Below, piece by piece: positions 33,840 through 46,606 of a DNA stretch of 64,000 nt. Made by a program: the position numbers and the translations under genes. Source of the stretch: Cryptomeria japonica (Eukaryota; Streptophyta; Pinopsida; Cupressales; Cupressaceae); contig NC_081412.1 in the NCBI RefSeq assembly GCF_030272615.1, positions 40,292,791-40,356,790 of the forward strand. Direction: 5' to 3'. The notes beneath the pieces are model-generated. The model was not told the DNA's origin. It saw nothing but the letters and a program-made list of their open reading frames with translations, and did not search any database. Position 1 is the first letter of the stretch, and every line of letters starts with the position of its first letter.

Positions 33840-35270
33840 TGTAGACGTATAAAAATGACCATATTCCTAAATGAATATTTTATGTTCATTTCTCTATTTA
33901 ATTAAATTACCCACATTCTTCTGTTTAAATTAAGTAAATTACTCAATTTATTTAAATTAAATTCACTATACCATTTAATGAATAAATCATTTTATTCAAT
34001 TAAATCCCCCCTATCCACTTTTAATTAAATTCAAATTTAATTGAATATTTATCCTAAATTGAATAAATCTATTTTATTTAATTTCCCCAAATTACAACCA
34101 AATTGAATTAAATTAACTTTATTTCAATAAAATCCTATTATCCCTCCATCCACTTGCATTTTCCTACATCTCCCACTTGCTTCCTAAACCCCTTCCTAAT
34201 TTCTTCTAGACCCTTCTAATCACTTCTAAATTAACCTAACCCATCTTCTAAACTTTGTCACATCCCTAAGCAAGGGGAGGTCACTTCTCAAAACCTTAAA
34301 GTCTTTGATAACCATTAAAGGCTTCAAGTCTTCAACCACTTAATTTCCCAAAGTCTCCCAAACCATTAATGGTTAATTCAACCCTCTTACATGGTTAGAG
34401 ACTTTTTGCCTAACTTAACCTTCATCAAACCCAAGAGTCTCATCAAGTCTTTAATGCTTTGACCATGATTATCTCTTAATCATTTGCACAGGAGTTTATC
34501 CTTAGATTAACTCTTAATCCAATGGGTAATCTTAACTTAGGTTTAACCCTTACCTCTAGATAACCATGAGGTCTTCTCATGCATTTAATGTCTCCAACCC
34601 CTTCTCTCAACCCAATCTTATGTTGACATTTGTCACCATTTCATTGGTGCCAATTGCAAAAATGGATTCCCAACTTTCAAACTTGGCCCTTGATTACCTC
34701 TTTCAATCCTGACCATCCATTGCCCTATTTTTGCTATAAATAGAGCTTTCATTCCTCCATTTACATGATCCAAGTTTGTAGTATCATACTTATGCTCAAA
34801 TACATTCAAGCTTTCATATCATTTTTATGCTCATCATTTAGCCTCTCTTGTAACTAGGAATTAGTCTAAATATGCATGTTTAGAATACTTTCTATTATCA
34901 TTAGCTTAAATCATTAACTAATATAGTATGTTAGGATAGTATTTATACTAACCTTGTCATCTTATAGTTAGTTTATTGCATTTCTAGAATCATGCATAGT
35001 TTAGGATGCATCTCATATTAAATCAATAAAAAGCATCCCTCATTCTTGCATTAGCCATCCCTAAACCATTTTGCTCAATGATCTGAGAGCAAAAACATTG
35101 GTTTGGGGGACCGTGTAAGATATAGAACCATGGCACCAACCTTGGGAAGCTGAGTGATACTTCATTACTCCATAGCCTCCACCAAAAAGTCCTGTGAGTG
35201 TGCGAGCAAGGCTTCATAGAGCTCCGTTTTTCACATATTGAGTTCTATCGACCCGCTTTTCCTACATACA
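33840..35270 (+). repeat. Tat element 3' LTR (1431 bp)
   Basis: It begins TGTAGACG and ends CTACATACA, followed by the target duplication TTTTC at 35271-35275. A TATA box is at 34735-34742. Confidence 0.92.
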
Positions 35271-35275
35271 TTTTC

Positions 35276-35974
35276 TAACAATTACAACAATCAAATCCCC
35301 TAACCGGGTAAGCTCTAACAATATTAGTGTTATTCAAATCCTCTAGCCAGGTGATCCATTAGCTTGGATTCCTAATCCTCTATGGAGGTTACTCCTAATA
35401 GGGTATTGCTTCTAATAGGGCATTATAGTCAATCCCTTAACTGGGAGGTCCCTAACAGGATCTATTCTTAACAAGACTTATTGTAAAGCTTTAACAAGCT
35501 TGGCTCCTAACAGGGTGAACTTGAAATTTTTTTAGAATACTTGTCGGTATTCATCCCCACTGTGGTTTTTCCCATTTGGGTTTCCACATCAAAAATATTG
35601 TGTCAAGTGGTGAATGTTTTGTGGTTATGTTTACTATGGTTGAATTGCTTTACTACTAAATCCACTTTGATATGTTATGTTAATTGATAGCAATCTGAAA
35701 TGGGGTTGTACTGTTGTTAGTAAAGTATTTGAATGATTTAGTTAAATGGTTTATGAGGTTTAGAGATGTTTTATTGTTAGTCTATTATAACAGTCAACTG
35801 CTTTAACTTGTTAGTAATATTGCATTTGAAGTTTAGTGTTTAAACCAATCAATTTAGAGTTTGCTTTCAAAGGTTGATTTTTGAGATTGGTGAAAGTCTA
35901 TATAGTTTTCTATCTACTAATTCACCCCCCCTCTCATTAGTTGACCAGATCCTTATTCTTTCATCATACCATTA
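35276..35974 (+). repeat. Copia-A 5' LTR, right part
   Basis: This continues the LTR after the Tat element and matches 47741-48439. It contains short CCTAAC.GGGT repeats (35290-35520), the CATCCCCACTGTGGTTTTTCCC block and the ATTCACCCCCCC tract. Confidence 0.85.
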
Positions 35975-35976
35975 AT

Positions 35977-35988
35977 TGGTATCAGAAC
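35977..35988 (+). other. Copia-A primer-binding site
   Basis: TGGTATCAGAAC lies two bases after the LTR. It differs by one base from TGGTATCAGAGC, which pairs with the 3' end of initiator-Met tRNA. Confidence 0.8.
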
Positions 35989-36044
35989 TATTCAGGTCCT
36001 CTAGGGTCTATGCTTAACAACTTGAGGTAAGGATCTTGTAGAAC

Positions 36045-36900
36045 ATGATGAAGAAAGAAGGTCTGAAGTTTAATAAAGAGAACTATAAGATATGGAGTGA
36101 TAGAATGAAAATTTATATCAAGAGTCTAGGAAGTCAATACTGGGAGGATGTTGGTACTCAATATGTTGCACCTAGTGGGATTACAACTGTTGATCAAAAG
36201 AAAGACCAACAAGAAAACAATAAAGCATTGGAGGCTATTATTAGTTCTTTGTTTGATGCAAAGTATGTAGATGTCCATGGTCTAGAGACTGCATATGAGG
36301 TATGGAACAAACTTGAAGAGATCTATAGAGATGATGAGCATGTGAAGGTTGCCAACGAAGATAGTCTAAGAGGAAAATTTGATGACATGCAGATGGCTAA
36401 ATGTGAAAATATTCAACAGTATGATTAGAGGATCAAAGAGATAGTTGGTGAGATCAAGAGTGTTGGTAGTAAAGTGGAAGATGCCACAATGGTTAGCAAG
36501 GTGTTTAGAACCCTTCTACCGGTCTACGCTATCCGAGTTGCAGCCATTTAGGAGCTAAAATCTATTGATAAAACTAAGATAACCCATGACTCTATCATTG
36601 GTAAGCTTACTTCTTTTGAATTAAATGGTTATGATGGTAGTGTTCACAAATCTGAATCTACATTTAGAGCTTCAATTTCTAACCCATCTATGAGGAAAAG
36701 AAGAGATGTCAGTCACAGCTATGAATCTAGATCCAGTAGAGAAGTTGATGATGAAGGTAGTTTGGTTGAGCTTGAAGCATTGTTGGCCAAGCGGTTGGAC
36801 ACATTGCAACTCACTATCCTAATGGTGACAATGAGAACAAGCGTGAGAAGTTTAAGAAGTACAAGGGAAAACACAAAAGAGATTGTCTCATTGTAGTTGA
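36045..36900 (+). pseudogene. Copia-A gag
   Basis: The frame beginning MMKKEGLKFNKENYKIWSDR is a Copia gag start, with the W...M region of the UBN2-type capsid fold, and aligns with the gags of Copia-B and C. In-frame TAG codons occur at 36426 and about 36549. Near 36795 the region before the zinc knuckle is deleted: AKR runs straight into the GHIA half, so the first two Cys ligands are lost. The last knuckle ligand position is Tyr. The product would be the capsid/nucleocapsid precursor. Confidence 0.8.
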
Positions 36901-37519
36901 TGGTGGTATCACTGATGAGGAATCTAAGGTGATGCTAATGAAGACATTGTCTTTGTAGCCATTAAAAAGGAGACATATGATCAGAAGGCAATAGTTTCTT
37001 GCATGGATAACTCTGATTATTGGATTATTGATAGTGGTTGTTCACACCACATGACTGGTGACCGGAGCAAATTTCTTACCTTGAAGGAATTTGATGGAGG
37101 AGCTATGAGATTTGGTAATGACTCACCCTGCATGGTAAAAGGTAAGGGACCTATTTATCTTAACAAAAAGAGCAGTGCGGATGATGTCTACTGGGTTGAA
37201 GGATTAAAGAACAATCTTTTGAGTATTTCTCAACTCAATGACATAGGATATCCATTGGAGTTTAAGAATGAAATGTACAAAATCTATGAGAGAAAAGGTG
37301 AACTAATTGCAAATGGCAAGAAGAATAAAGGTAACCTGTTTCACCTGAATCGTAAAGTCAACAACTATTTAATTGCTAAAATAGATGATAGTTGGCTTTG
37401 TCATAGGAGATTTTGTCATATAAATTTTGATAACATTGTTAAAGTGAGAAAGTCCAAGACAGTGAGAGGTTTGCCTCAGTTGGACAAACCGGTTAATGCT
37501 CTATGTAAGGAATGTTAGA
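36901..37519 (+). pseudogene. Copia-A protease and pre-integrase region
   Basis: WIIDSGCSHHMTGD near 37020 contains the D-S-G active site of the retropepsin-type protease that processes the polyprotein. It is followed by the GAG-pre-integrase segment with WLCHRRFCHINFDNIV and a closing C-K-E-C zinc pair. A stop follows directly and the integrase catalytic domain expected next is absent. In Copia-C the equivalent distance to the RT linker is about 700 bp longer. Confidence 0.8.
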
Positions 37520-39014
37520 CCTTTGTGGTACCAGTTCAACCAAAATAGTTAGATTCAAAAGAAGATGATGATAATGAAGAAGAAGAACCTAAAGATAATG
37601 ATCATGTTATTCTGAGGTACGTGAGACTCAATCATAATCCTGACCAGATTATTGGAGATAGGGATGTTGGAGTGTTAACTAGGAGAAGAATTAGAGAGAA
37701 TTATTGCATGATTTCCACTATTGAGCCTAGAACTGCTAAGGAGGCATTTGGAGATGATCACTAGATCAAAGCTATGGAGGAGGAGCTTGATCAAATTGAG
37801 AAGAACAACACATAGACCCTAGTATCTAGACTGGTGAATAAAAATGTGATAGGTACTAAGTGGGTATTCAAGAATAAACTGAATGAAGATGGTGTAGTAG
37901 TCCGAAACAAAGCTAGATTGGTTTGAAAAGGTTATGCACAAGAAGAAGGAGAAGAATATGGTGAGACTTTTTGCACCAATTGCTAGCCTGGAAAGTGTTA
38001 GGACTTTACTTGCATTTGCAACATATAAGGGATTCAAAGTATATCACATGGATGTGAAGTCAACATTTCTAAACGGAATGCTAGAAGAAGAAGTATATAT
38101 TGAGCAACCAGATGGTTATGCTTTGACTGATGAAAAAGATATCGTATGCAAATTGCACAAGGCACAATATGGGTTAAAGCAAGCACTGAGAGCATGATAT
38201 GAGAGGCTACATTCACACCTAATGAAGATAGGTTTTTAGAGAACCAGTGAAGACAACAACATATATCTCAAATTTGAAGGAGATAAGATACTAGTTGGTG
38301 AAGTGTTTGTGGATGATATCATATTTGGAGGCAATGATGACATGAGCAATGACTTTGCAAATGAGATGAAAAATGAGTTTGAAATGTCTCTAGTGGGAGA
38401 GATAAAAAATTTCATAGGCTTGCAAATACAACAAATGAAGAGTGGTATTTTTATCATGCAGTTGAAGTATGTGAGAGAGGTGTTAAAGACATTTGGAATG
38501 AGTGACTATAAACCAGTTGGGACACCAATGGTTACAAGTTGTAAATTGTCTAAAGAAGATGAAGCCACATCTGTTGATGAAAAGGAGTATAGGTCAACGA
38601 TTAGGAAATTGCACTATTTTATTCACAATAGACTGGATATAGCTCATGTAGATGGTCTAGTTGTAATATTTTAGAAGAAAAGGAAACACATTTGATAGCA
38701 ACCAAGAGGATATTCAGATATTTGAAAGGCACTATTGACTATGGATTAAGGTATCCATATGCAAGTAACTTTGATTTGAAGGTTTATATAGATGCAGACT
38801 GGGAAGGTAATGTTGATGATAGGAAAAGCACAACCGATTGAGCATTCTTTTTTGGTGGAAGACTTGTTTCATTGAGTAGCCAGAAGTAGAGTTGTATATC
38901 ATGGTCTATTACTGAAGTTGAGTATGTTGCAGCTTATATGAATTATACCCAGGCTATTTGGACGAGGCACATTCTGTAAGGATTCAAGTTGAAGATTTTA
39001 GAACTGATAAAGAT
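37520..39014 (+). pseudogene. Copia-A reverse transcriptase and RNase H, 5' part
   Basis: The linker with LNHNPDQIIGD leads into RT motifs KWVFKNKLNEDG, YHMDVKSTFLNG and FVDDIIFGG (about 38301-38330). RNase H follows with DADW and a decayed active-site region. Several stops and at least one frameshift (near 37950) break it. At 39014 Copia-B interrupts the RNase H frame, which resumes at 46371. Confidence 0.8.
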
Positions 39015-39019
39015 CTTAT

Positions 39020-40485
39020 TGTTGGCATATGTGTAGAGTTTGATGACATGATGATATTTTATGTTGTCGTTGATGTCAATATGCTAAAGTATGAACCGAT
39101 ATATTGAAGAAAACAAACTGGCAAGTGAAACGGTATGATGATGTGAATAGGTATATGTGAAAAGGTGAATTGATATATTGGAATGTAAACTGGTATTTGC
39201 AAAGTTTGTATCGGGGTTTCATTCGATATGACTACCGATTGGTAGTCTCAGCTCTAGGGTTTCCGGTTGATTCATTCCAAGTCTTTGTGATTCAACTAAT
39301 GACATCCTGTGATGAGTTAGCATCGATATGAAGATCAAACCGTGTTACCACATCAGCCTTGTGTGTGTGAATAATTTCCTTGAGGATCTTTCATGAAGAA
39401 GATTGATCCTATCTACCTCGGGAATGTGCAAAGACTCAGCAAACGGTGGAGAGCTCGTGATGGGTTATCAGCTTCCAGAAGCGGTGAAGAACAAATAATG
39501 GATAACGTCTTGAGATGTGTTCAAGATTGTTTTACTCTATGTAATGTGATTAAACGGTCAATATTGGATTGATTGTATTGATAACCTAGATACTTAGGGT
39601 TTTAGGTTTTAGCTACTGACCTACTTATTGTCTATAAGGTCGATGATGATTTGCATCATGAAGTTGTTAGAAAATGTTGTGTGTGTATCCAAGTGAAGAG
39701 ATACTTGATTCTTGCTAGACCGGTGCAGTGATTTAAGATCTGCAGAGTGTGATTGCAGATGTGAAGGAACTAAAGTGGATTTGCCTTGGCATTGAGTGTT
39801 GTTATCAGATCAATGTATTAGCTGTTGACTTCTAACCATTTCAGCAGTTGGAAAATCCCTTTACCAGGTAACTTTAATAGGCTTTCTGTAAATCCTTTAA
39901 CAGGGTGACGCAAAATCATTTAGTTCTTCAAATCCTCTTACGAGGTAACCTTTAACAGGGTTCTAACCTTTAACCAGGTATTTAGCCATCCCTTAACTGG
40001 GTGATCCCTAGAAGGATCGGTTCCTAGTAGAACCTGTTGTAAAGTCCTTAATTGGACTATGCTCCTAACAAAGTGGACTTCAGAAGAGTTCAAGAACAAC
40101 TTGTGGGTATTCATCCCCACCGTGGTTTTTCCCAGTTGGGTTTCCACGTAAAAAATCAGTATGCTATGTGTGATGCTTTAATGTTTTCTGTCAAGTGGTA
40201 ATGCATGCTGATCGAGTGGTCTTTATATTTATGATGTATTACTTGTTTAAGCATATGGGTGAAGTGGAAATGAGATGTTAGGATTTGTGAAGATCTAAAT
40301 GGTACCAGTTTATGTCTTTCATAGTCTCACTATGTTTTACCAGTAGTGCCCTGATTTAGATCGGTGATGTCGTTTACGAGTTAGTACAGTTTTTGTAGTT
40401 TAAGTTGTTGGAGAAGTTTTTGTGTATACTGATTCACCCCCCTCTCAGTATCTATTGGTTATTTACTATTCATCATTATTCATCA
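39020..40485 (+). repeat. Copia-B 5' LTR (1466 bp)
   Basis: It begins TGTTGGCATATG and ends TTATTCATCA. It carries CTATAAGG (about 39636), CCTTTAAC.GGGT repeats (39836-40085), CATCCCCACCGTGGTTTTTCCC (40112) and TTCACCCCCCTCTCAG (about 40433). Confidence 0.9.
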
Positions 40486-40487
40486 AT

Positions 40488-40499
40488 TGGTATTAGAGC
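40488..40499 (+). other. Copia-B primer-binding site
   Basis: TGGTATTAGAGC, one C-to-T change from the initiator-Met tRNA complement, two bases after the LTR. Confidence 0.8.
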
Positions 40500-40556
40500 G
40501 TCCTTCAGGTCCTCTATGCTATAAGCTTAACCGCTTGAGGAAAAGGTCCAATTCTA

Positions 40557-41400
40557 ATGATGAAGAGGGAAGGTCCTATGTTCAATAGAGATAACTTCAA
40601 GATATGGAAGGATAGAATGAATATATACATTAAAAGCATGGTTGCTAAACACTAGAGCTATGTTGAGAATACTTATGTTGTCCCTACCGATACTCTCACT
40701 GATGATCAAAGGAGAGAAATTCAAGAGAATGGGCAAGTCATGGAAGCTCTTATCAGCAGTCTATCTGATGTTGAGTTTATAGATGTTTAGGAAAAAGACA
40801 ATCCCAAAGATGTATGGGATACTTTGGAGTCTATCTATGGTGGTGATGAGCATGTGAAGCAAGATAAGGAAGAAATCCTTAGAGGAGAGTTTGAAGACAT
40901 GCAGATGATTGAAGGAGAGACCATTCAACAATATGGGATAAGGATTAAAACTGTTGTTGGAGACATCAAGAGTGCAAGAGGTACAATGGATGATTCCACC
41001 ATTGTTAGCAAAGTTTTGAGAACATTATTACCAGTCTATGCAATAAGGGTTGCCACTATTCCGGAGTTGAGATCTATTGACAAGACAAAGGTGTCCCTAG
41101 ATTCTATCATTGCTAAGTTGACTGCATATGAGCTAAACAATTATGATGGTAGTGTTCAGAAGACTGATTTAGCCTTTAGAGCATCTGTTGCACTATCTAG
41201 AAAGGGTAAAGAAGCTAGTATCAGTTGTGAACCAAGACAAAGCAAAGATATGGATGATGAGGAGATCCTAATGGAATTTGAAGCTCTTTTGGCCAAGAGA
41301 CTTCCTAAGGGAACTAGAAAATACAAAGGTAAGCTCCCTTTGAAATGCTTTTCTTGCAACAAGATAGGATGTATATTGCTGTAAATTGCCCTAACAGTGA
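40557..41400 (+). pseudogene. Copia-B gag
   Basis: It opens ATGATGAAGAGGGAAGG as in Copia-C. TAG codons at 40653 and 40788 break it. The capsid region has EFEDMQMIEGETIQQYGIRI and VSKVLRTLLPVYAIRV. At the knuckle, CFSCNKIG is kept but a frameshift follows, so the His and last Cys (VNCPN) are read in another frame. Confidence 0.82.
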
Positions 41401-43019
41401 AAATAAGGACAAACCAGAGAGGTTTAAAAATTTCAAAGGAGGAAATAGGAGAAACTGTCTTATTGCAGTTGATGAAGGTGTCACTGATGATGAATCAAAA
41501 TATGAAGAAAGTGAATACATAGTGTTTGTAGCCGTTAAGGAAGATGTGTTAGACAAGAAGGCTCTTGTCTCCCTCTTTGATAATTCTAATGAGTGGATTA
41601 TTGACAGTGGTTGTTCTCACCACATGACTGGTGACCAAAGAAATTTTTTGTCTCTGGAATAGTATGATGGAGGTGTAGTCCGATTTGGTAATGATGCACC
41701 TTGTATGGTAAAAGGCAAAGGGTCCATCTGTTTAAATGGAAAAACAATGCTGATAATGTGTATTGGGTAGAAGGTCTCAGGCATAAGCTTTTGAGTGTTG
41801 CTCAACTGAATGATAAAGGGCTCACTCTAGAATTCAAAGATGGAGCATGCAAAATAAAAGGAAAGAGTGGTGAACTAATGACCACCGGTATGCAGACCAA
41901 AGGTAACTTATTTCAATTAAATACAAATATTAGTCAATGTCTAATGGCTAAGTTTGATGACAGCTGGATATGGCATAGGAGACCCTGCCATGTAAATTTT
42001 AATAATATTGTGAAGGTTAGCAAGATCAAGGTAGTCAAAGGATTGCCTGTGTTGAAAAAACCGGAGAATCCTTTGTGCAGAGAATGTCAACTGGGGAAAA
42101 TGTCTTCCTCAACCTTCAAAGGTAAATCTTTCACAGCAAATAATTTACTTGATCTTGTGCATACTGATTTGTGTGGTCATATGAAAACTAGGAGTGTTTA
42201 GGGAGATAGGTACTTTATGATTCTTACTGATGATTGCTCAAGAATGATGTGGGTCACAATCTTGAAAGACAAGCCTGAAGCTTTTGGAAAGTTCAAAGCC
42301 TTCAGAGCACTAGTTTAAAAGGAAAGTGGTAAGAGGATCAAATGCCTTAGAACTGATCAAGGAGGTGAGTTCGCCTCTGGAGAATTCAATAAGTACTGTG
42401 AAGATAATGGCATCAAGAGGCAACTATCTGCCCCCAGACTCCACAACAAAATGGCCTAGGAGAAAGGAACAACCGAACTGTAGTTGAAGCAGCCAGAATG
42501 ATGTTGATTCAAGGGAAGGTTGCTCACACTTTTTGGAGAGAAGTGGTGAGCACTGCAGTCTACACTATGAACCGAGTACTTATCAAGAAGGGTAAGCATA
42601 AAAATCCTTATGAGTATTGGACTGGTAAGACTCCTGTGGTAAGCTACTTTAGAGTGTTTGGTAGTAAGTGTTATATCAAGAGAAGTGAATACAATAGCAA
42701 GTTTGATGAAAAATGTGATGAGGGGATATTCCTAGGGTATTCCACCAAGAGAAAAGCTCTTAAGTTTTTTAACGATAGGACTCTAAGAATTGTTGAAAGT
42801 ATCAATGTTAGAGTTGATGAAACCTCTGAGAAACCTAAGAAAACCGATAGTGAGCAAGCGGTAGATGAACCAGTTGTAACCTTCTAGGAACTGGTTGCAA
42901 AACAACCTAGTACAAGTAACAGTGCTCCTACACCAGTAAAAGCTGATGTAGATGCTGACGAAGATGAGGATGAAGAGGAAAAGAAAGAGAAATCAGCCAA
43001 GATCATTCTTAGGTATGTA
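41401..43019 (+). pseudogene. Copia-B protease and integrase
   Basis: The protease motif is NEWIIDSGCSHHMTGD (41590-41640). The pre-integrase segment has WIWHRRPCHVNFNNIV and CRECQLGKM. The integrase core reads LVHTDLCG (Asp), LRTDQGGEF (Asp) and an Asn-Gly-Leu-x-Glu site at about 42450-42470 lying in a shifted frame. Stops at 41660, 42199 and about 42316 and several frameshifts make it inactive. After the core come AHTFWREVVSTAVYTMNRVL and GYSTKRKALKFFNDRT. Confidence 0.82.
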
Positions 43020-44619
43020 AAGCTGCATCATGATCCAAAGAAGATCATAGGGGATAAGGATGCAGGAATTCTTACAAGAAGAAAGGTCAGAGAAAATTCT
43101 TGCATGATCTTTGAATTTGACTGTATTAAGGCTATGGAAGAGGAACTTGACCAGATAGAAAAGAACGGTACATGGTCTTTGGTACCTACACTGGAGCACA
43201 AAAATGTTATTGGCACCAAATGGGTTTTCAGAAACAAGCTGAATGAAGAGGGCACAATGGTAAGAAACAAAGCAAGACTGGTATGTAAAGGATATGCTCA
43301 AGAAGAAGGCGAAGACTATGGAGAAACCTTTGCTCTAGTAGCTAAATTGGAAGGAGTTCGAATGCTTCTTGCATATGTAGCCTTCAAGGGTTTCAAAGTG
43401 TATCAGATGGATGTGAAATCTGCATTCCTAAATGGAATACTTGTTAAGAGGAAGTGTATATAGAGCAACCATATGGGTTTTCCCTATTAGAAGATAATGA
43501 TATGGTGTGTAGGCTATATAAAGACTTGTATGGATTAAAGCAAGCACCTAGAGCATGGTATGAACATTTGCACTCACATCTTGTGAAGATTGGATTTGAA
43601 AGAACAAGTGATGATAGCAGTATCTATTTGAAGTCAGAAGGAGATCAGATTATGATCTATGAAGTGTTTGTTTATGACATAATTTTTGGTGGAGATGACA
43701 AGATGAGTCAGGCATTTGCAAATGAAATGAAGAAGGAATTTGAGATGTCACTAATTGGAGAGATTAAGTTCTTCATTGGACTACAAATTCAAAAATGAAA
43801 GATGATATCTTTATCACTCAGTCTAAGTATGTCAAAGAGGTTTTGAAGACCTTTGGCATGGAAGACAGCAAACCGGTTGGTACATCAATGATGACCAGTT
43901 GTAAATTGTCAAAAGAAGATGACTCGGCATTGGTGAATGAGAAGGAATACTGGTCAATGATTGGTAAGTTGCACTATGTAGTACACAATAGACTAGACAT
44001 TGCACATGCAGTGGGCATTGCTGCACATTTCCAGAAAAGTCCAAGAGAATTTCACTTGGTAGCAGTCAAGTGGATTCTTAGATATCTGAAGGGAACTATA
44101 GATTATGGATTGTGGTATCCATATAGTAATGATTTCAATCTCAAAGTATTTACAAATCTCGATTGGGCTAGTAATGTGGATGACTAGAAGAGCACAACTG
44201 GTGGTGCATTCCTTCTTGGTGGTAGACTAGTCTCATGGATGATTAAGAAGCAGAGTTGTATCTCTCAGTCTATAGTAAAAGCAGAATATGTAGCAGCATT
44301 TATGAATTGTACTCAAACCATTTGGATGAAGCATGTATTAAGTGGCTTCAAAGTCCCTATATCTAAACCGGTGAGTATATTTTATGACAACACCAGTGCA
44401 ATTAATATTTCCAAGAATCCGGTATTGCATGCTAGAACCAAGCACTTCGAGCTCAAGTATCATTTCTTGAGGGAGAAAGTTCAGAACAAAGAGGTTGTAT
44501 TAGAACATGTTTCTAGTAAAGAGTAATTAGCAGATATATTCACCGAGCCTCTACCTAAGGCTACATTTATCTATTTAAGAGGTGAATTAGGGGTGCTACC
44601 CCTTCAAGAGGTAAACTAA
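43020..44619 (+). pseudogene. Copia-B reverse transcriptase and RNase H
   Basis: RT motifs: [45 protein letters not shown] and [15 protein letters not shown]. The YVDD-equivalent is damaged ([12 protein letters not shown], first Asp of the pair replaced by Tyr). RNase H: NVDD followed by TAG, then AEYVAAFMNCTQTIW and HARTKHFELKYHFL. It ends ...LPLQEVN, stop at 44617. Frames change at about 43450 and 43795. Confidence 0.85.
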
Positions 44620-44883
44620 AGGTATGTGCTCCACATCAGTCAGGTATTGCATTGACAAATATTTTTAGGATTGGTGTGTTGAAGGATGTTACTCCTTAGG
44701 GGGAGCAGTATAGTGGAACGTTGATGTTTGTGCCTCCACTTTGGCATTGTTGTCAAAGGGGGAGAAGATGTGAAGTAGAAAAGATATCTACATCTTTGAA
44801 CACATAATATGGAAGAGATTGGGGAGAAGATGTGAAGCAGAGAGATATCTTTGCATATTGCCATCAATGCCAAAGGGCAAGAT
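44620..44883 (+). other. Copia-B pol-to-LTR spacer
   Basis: It contains TTTGGCATTGTTGTCAAAGGGGGAGAAG (about 44740-44767) and a terminal GCCAAAGGGCAAGAT before the LTR, two purine tracts about 110 bp apart. No ORF. Confidence 0.65.
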
Positions 44884-46365
44884 TGTTGACATATGTGTAG
44901 AGTTTGATGACATGATGATATTGTATGTTGTCATTGATGTCAATATGTTGAAGTATGAACCAGTATATTGAAGAAAGCAAACTGGAAAGTGAACCGGTAT
45001 GATAATGTGATTCGGTATATGTGAAAAGGTGAACCGGTATATTGGAATGTAAACTGGTATTTGCAAATTTTGTATCGAGGTTTCATTTGATATGACTATC
45101 GGTTGGTAGTCTTAGCTTCAGGGTTTTCTGTTGATGCATTACAAGTCTATGTGATTCGACCGACGACATCCTGTAATGAGTTAGCATTGATATGAAGATC
45201 ATATCACATTACGATGTTAACCTTGTGTGCGTGAAGAATTTCCTTGAGGATCTTGCATGAAGAAGATTGATCCTATCTACCTCAGGAATGTGCGAAGACT
45301 CAGTAAACGATGGAGAGTGCATGATGGGTTATCAGCTTCCAGAAGCGGTGAAGAACGAACAATGGAGAACGTCTTCAGATGTGTTCAAGATTGTTTTACT
45401 CTATGTAATGTGATTAAATGGTCAAGATTGGACCAACTGTATTGATAACCTAGATTCTTAGGGTTTTAGGTTTTAGCTACCGACCTAATTCTTGTCTATA
45501 AGGTTGATGATGATTTGCATCGTGAAGTTGTTGACAAATATTGTGTGTGTATCCAAGTGAAGAGATACTTGATTCTTGCCAGACCGGTGCAGTGAGTTAA
45601 GATCTGCAGAGTGTGATTGCAGATGTGAAGGAACTAAAGTGGATCTGCCTTGGCATTGAGTATTGTTATCAAATCAGTGTATTACCTGTTGACTTCTAAC
45701 CATTTCAGTAGTTGGAAAATCCCTTTACCGGGTAGCTTTAACGGGATTTCTGTAAATCCTTTAACAGGGTGACTCACAATCATTGAGTTCTTCAAATCCT
45801 CTTGTGAGGTAACCTTTAACAGTGTTCTAACCTTTAATCGGGTATTTAGCCATCCCTTAACTGGGTGATCCCTAGCAGGATCGGTTCCTAGGAGAACTTG
45901 TTGTAAAGTCCTTAATCGGACTAGGCTCCTAACAGAGCATACTTCAAAAGAGTTCAAGAACAACTTGTGGGTATTCATCCCCACCATGGTTTTTTCCAGT
46001 TGGGTTTCCACATGAAAAATTAGTGTGTTAGGTGTGATGCTTTTTCATGTGATGCTTTAATGTTTTCTGTTAAGCGGTAATGCATGCTGATCCAATGGTC
46101 TTTATATTTCCGACGTATTACTTGTTTAAGCATATGGATGAAGTGGAAATGAGATGTTAGGATTTGTGAAGATCTAAATGGTACCAGTTTATGTCTTTCA
46201 TAGTCTCAATATGTTTTACTGGTAGTGCCCTAATTTAGATCGGTGATGTTGTTTACCATTAGTACAGTTTTGCAGTTTAAGTTGTTGGAGAAGTTTTTGT
46301 GTATACTAATTAACCCTCCCCCTCTTAGTATCTGTTGGTTATTTATTATTCATCATTATTCATCA
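44884..46365 (+). repeat. Copia-B 3' LTR (1482 bp)
   Basis: It begins TGTTGACATATG and ends TTATTCATCA, followed by CTTAT. It matches 39020-40485. Confidence 0.9.
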
Positions 46366-46370
46366 CTTAT

Positions 46371-46606
46371 GTGACAATACCAGTGCTATAAATATCTCAA
46401 AGAAACTTGTTTTGCATGCACGAACCAAACATATTGAATTGGAGTATCATTTCTTGAGAGAAAAAGTGCAGAGTAAAGATGTGATATTGGAGCATGTTTC
46501 TACCAAGGAGCAGCTTGCAAATATCTTTACCAAACCTCTACTTAATACTACTTTTGAGTATCTTAGAAGTCAGCTAGGGGTTGTACCCCTCCATGAGGTC
46601 AATTAA
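46371..46606 (+). pseudogene. Copia-A RNase H C-terminus
   Basis: Immediately after the right CTTAT duplication of Copia-B the frame reads the DNTSAI and HARTKHIELEYHFL motifs of Copia RNase H. It ends in ...GVVPLHEVN and a stop at 46604-46606. Copia-C and B end in nearly the same way (PLQEVN). This places the Copia-B insertion about 80 codons before the end of pol. Confidence 0.85.

Larger units (their letters stand above)
10598..35270 (+). mobile_element. Tat-lineage Ty3/Gypsy retrotransposon carrying nested Copia-D
   Basis: LTRs at 10598-12024 and 33840-35270 are flanked by TTTTC (10593-10597 and 35271-35275). Without Copia-D (7.25 kb including one target copy) the element is about 17.4 kb. 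Order: LTR, primer site, 2.7-kb leader, gag, protease, G-patch-like region, RT, RNase H, second RNase H, integrase, long 3' region with an antisense ORF, polypurine tract, LTR. RT before integrase, a second archaeal-type RNase H and no chromodomain define the Tat lineage as known from the literature. Confidence 0.92.
39020..46365 (+). mobile_element. Copia-B: Ty1/Copia retrotransposon in Copia-A
   Basis: LTRs at 39020-40485 and 44884-46365 are flanked by CTTAT (39015-39019 and 46366-46370). Its coding part is close to Copia-C and more distant from Copia-A. Frameshifts and stops are many. LTRs differ at about 12 of the first 132 positions. Confidence 0.92.
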
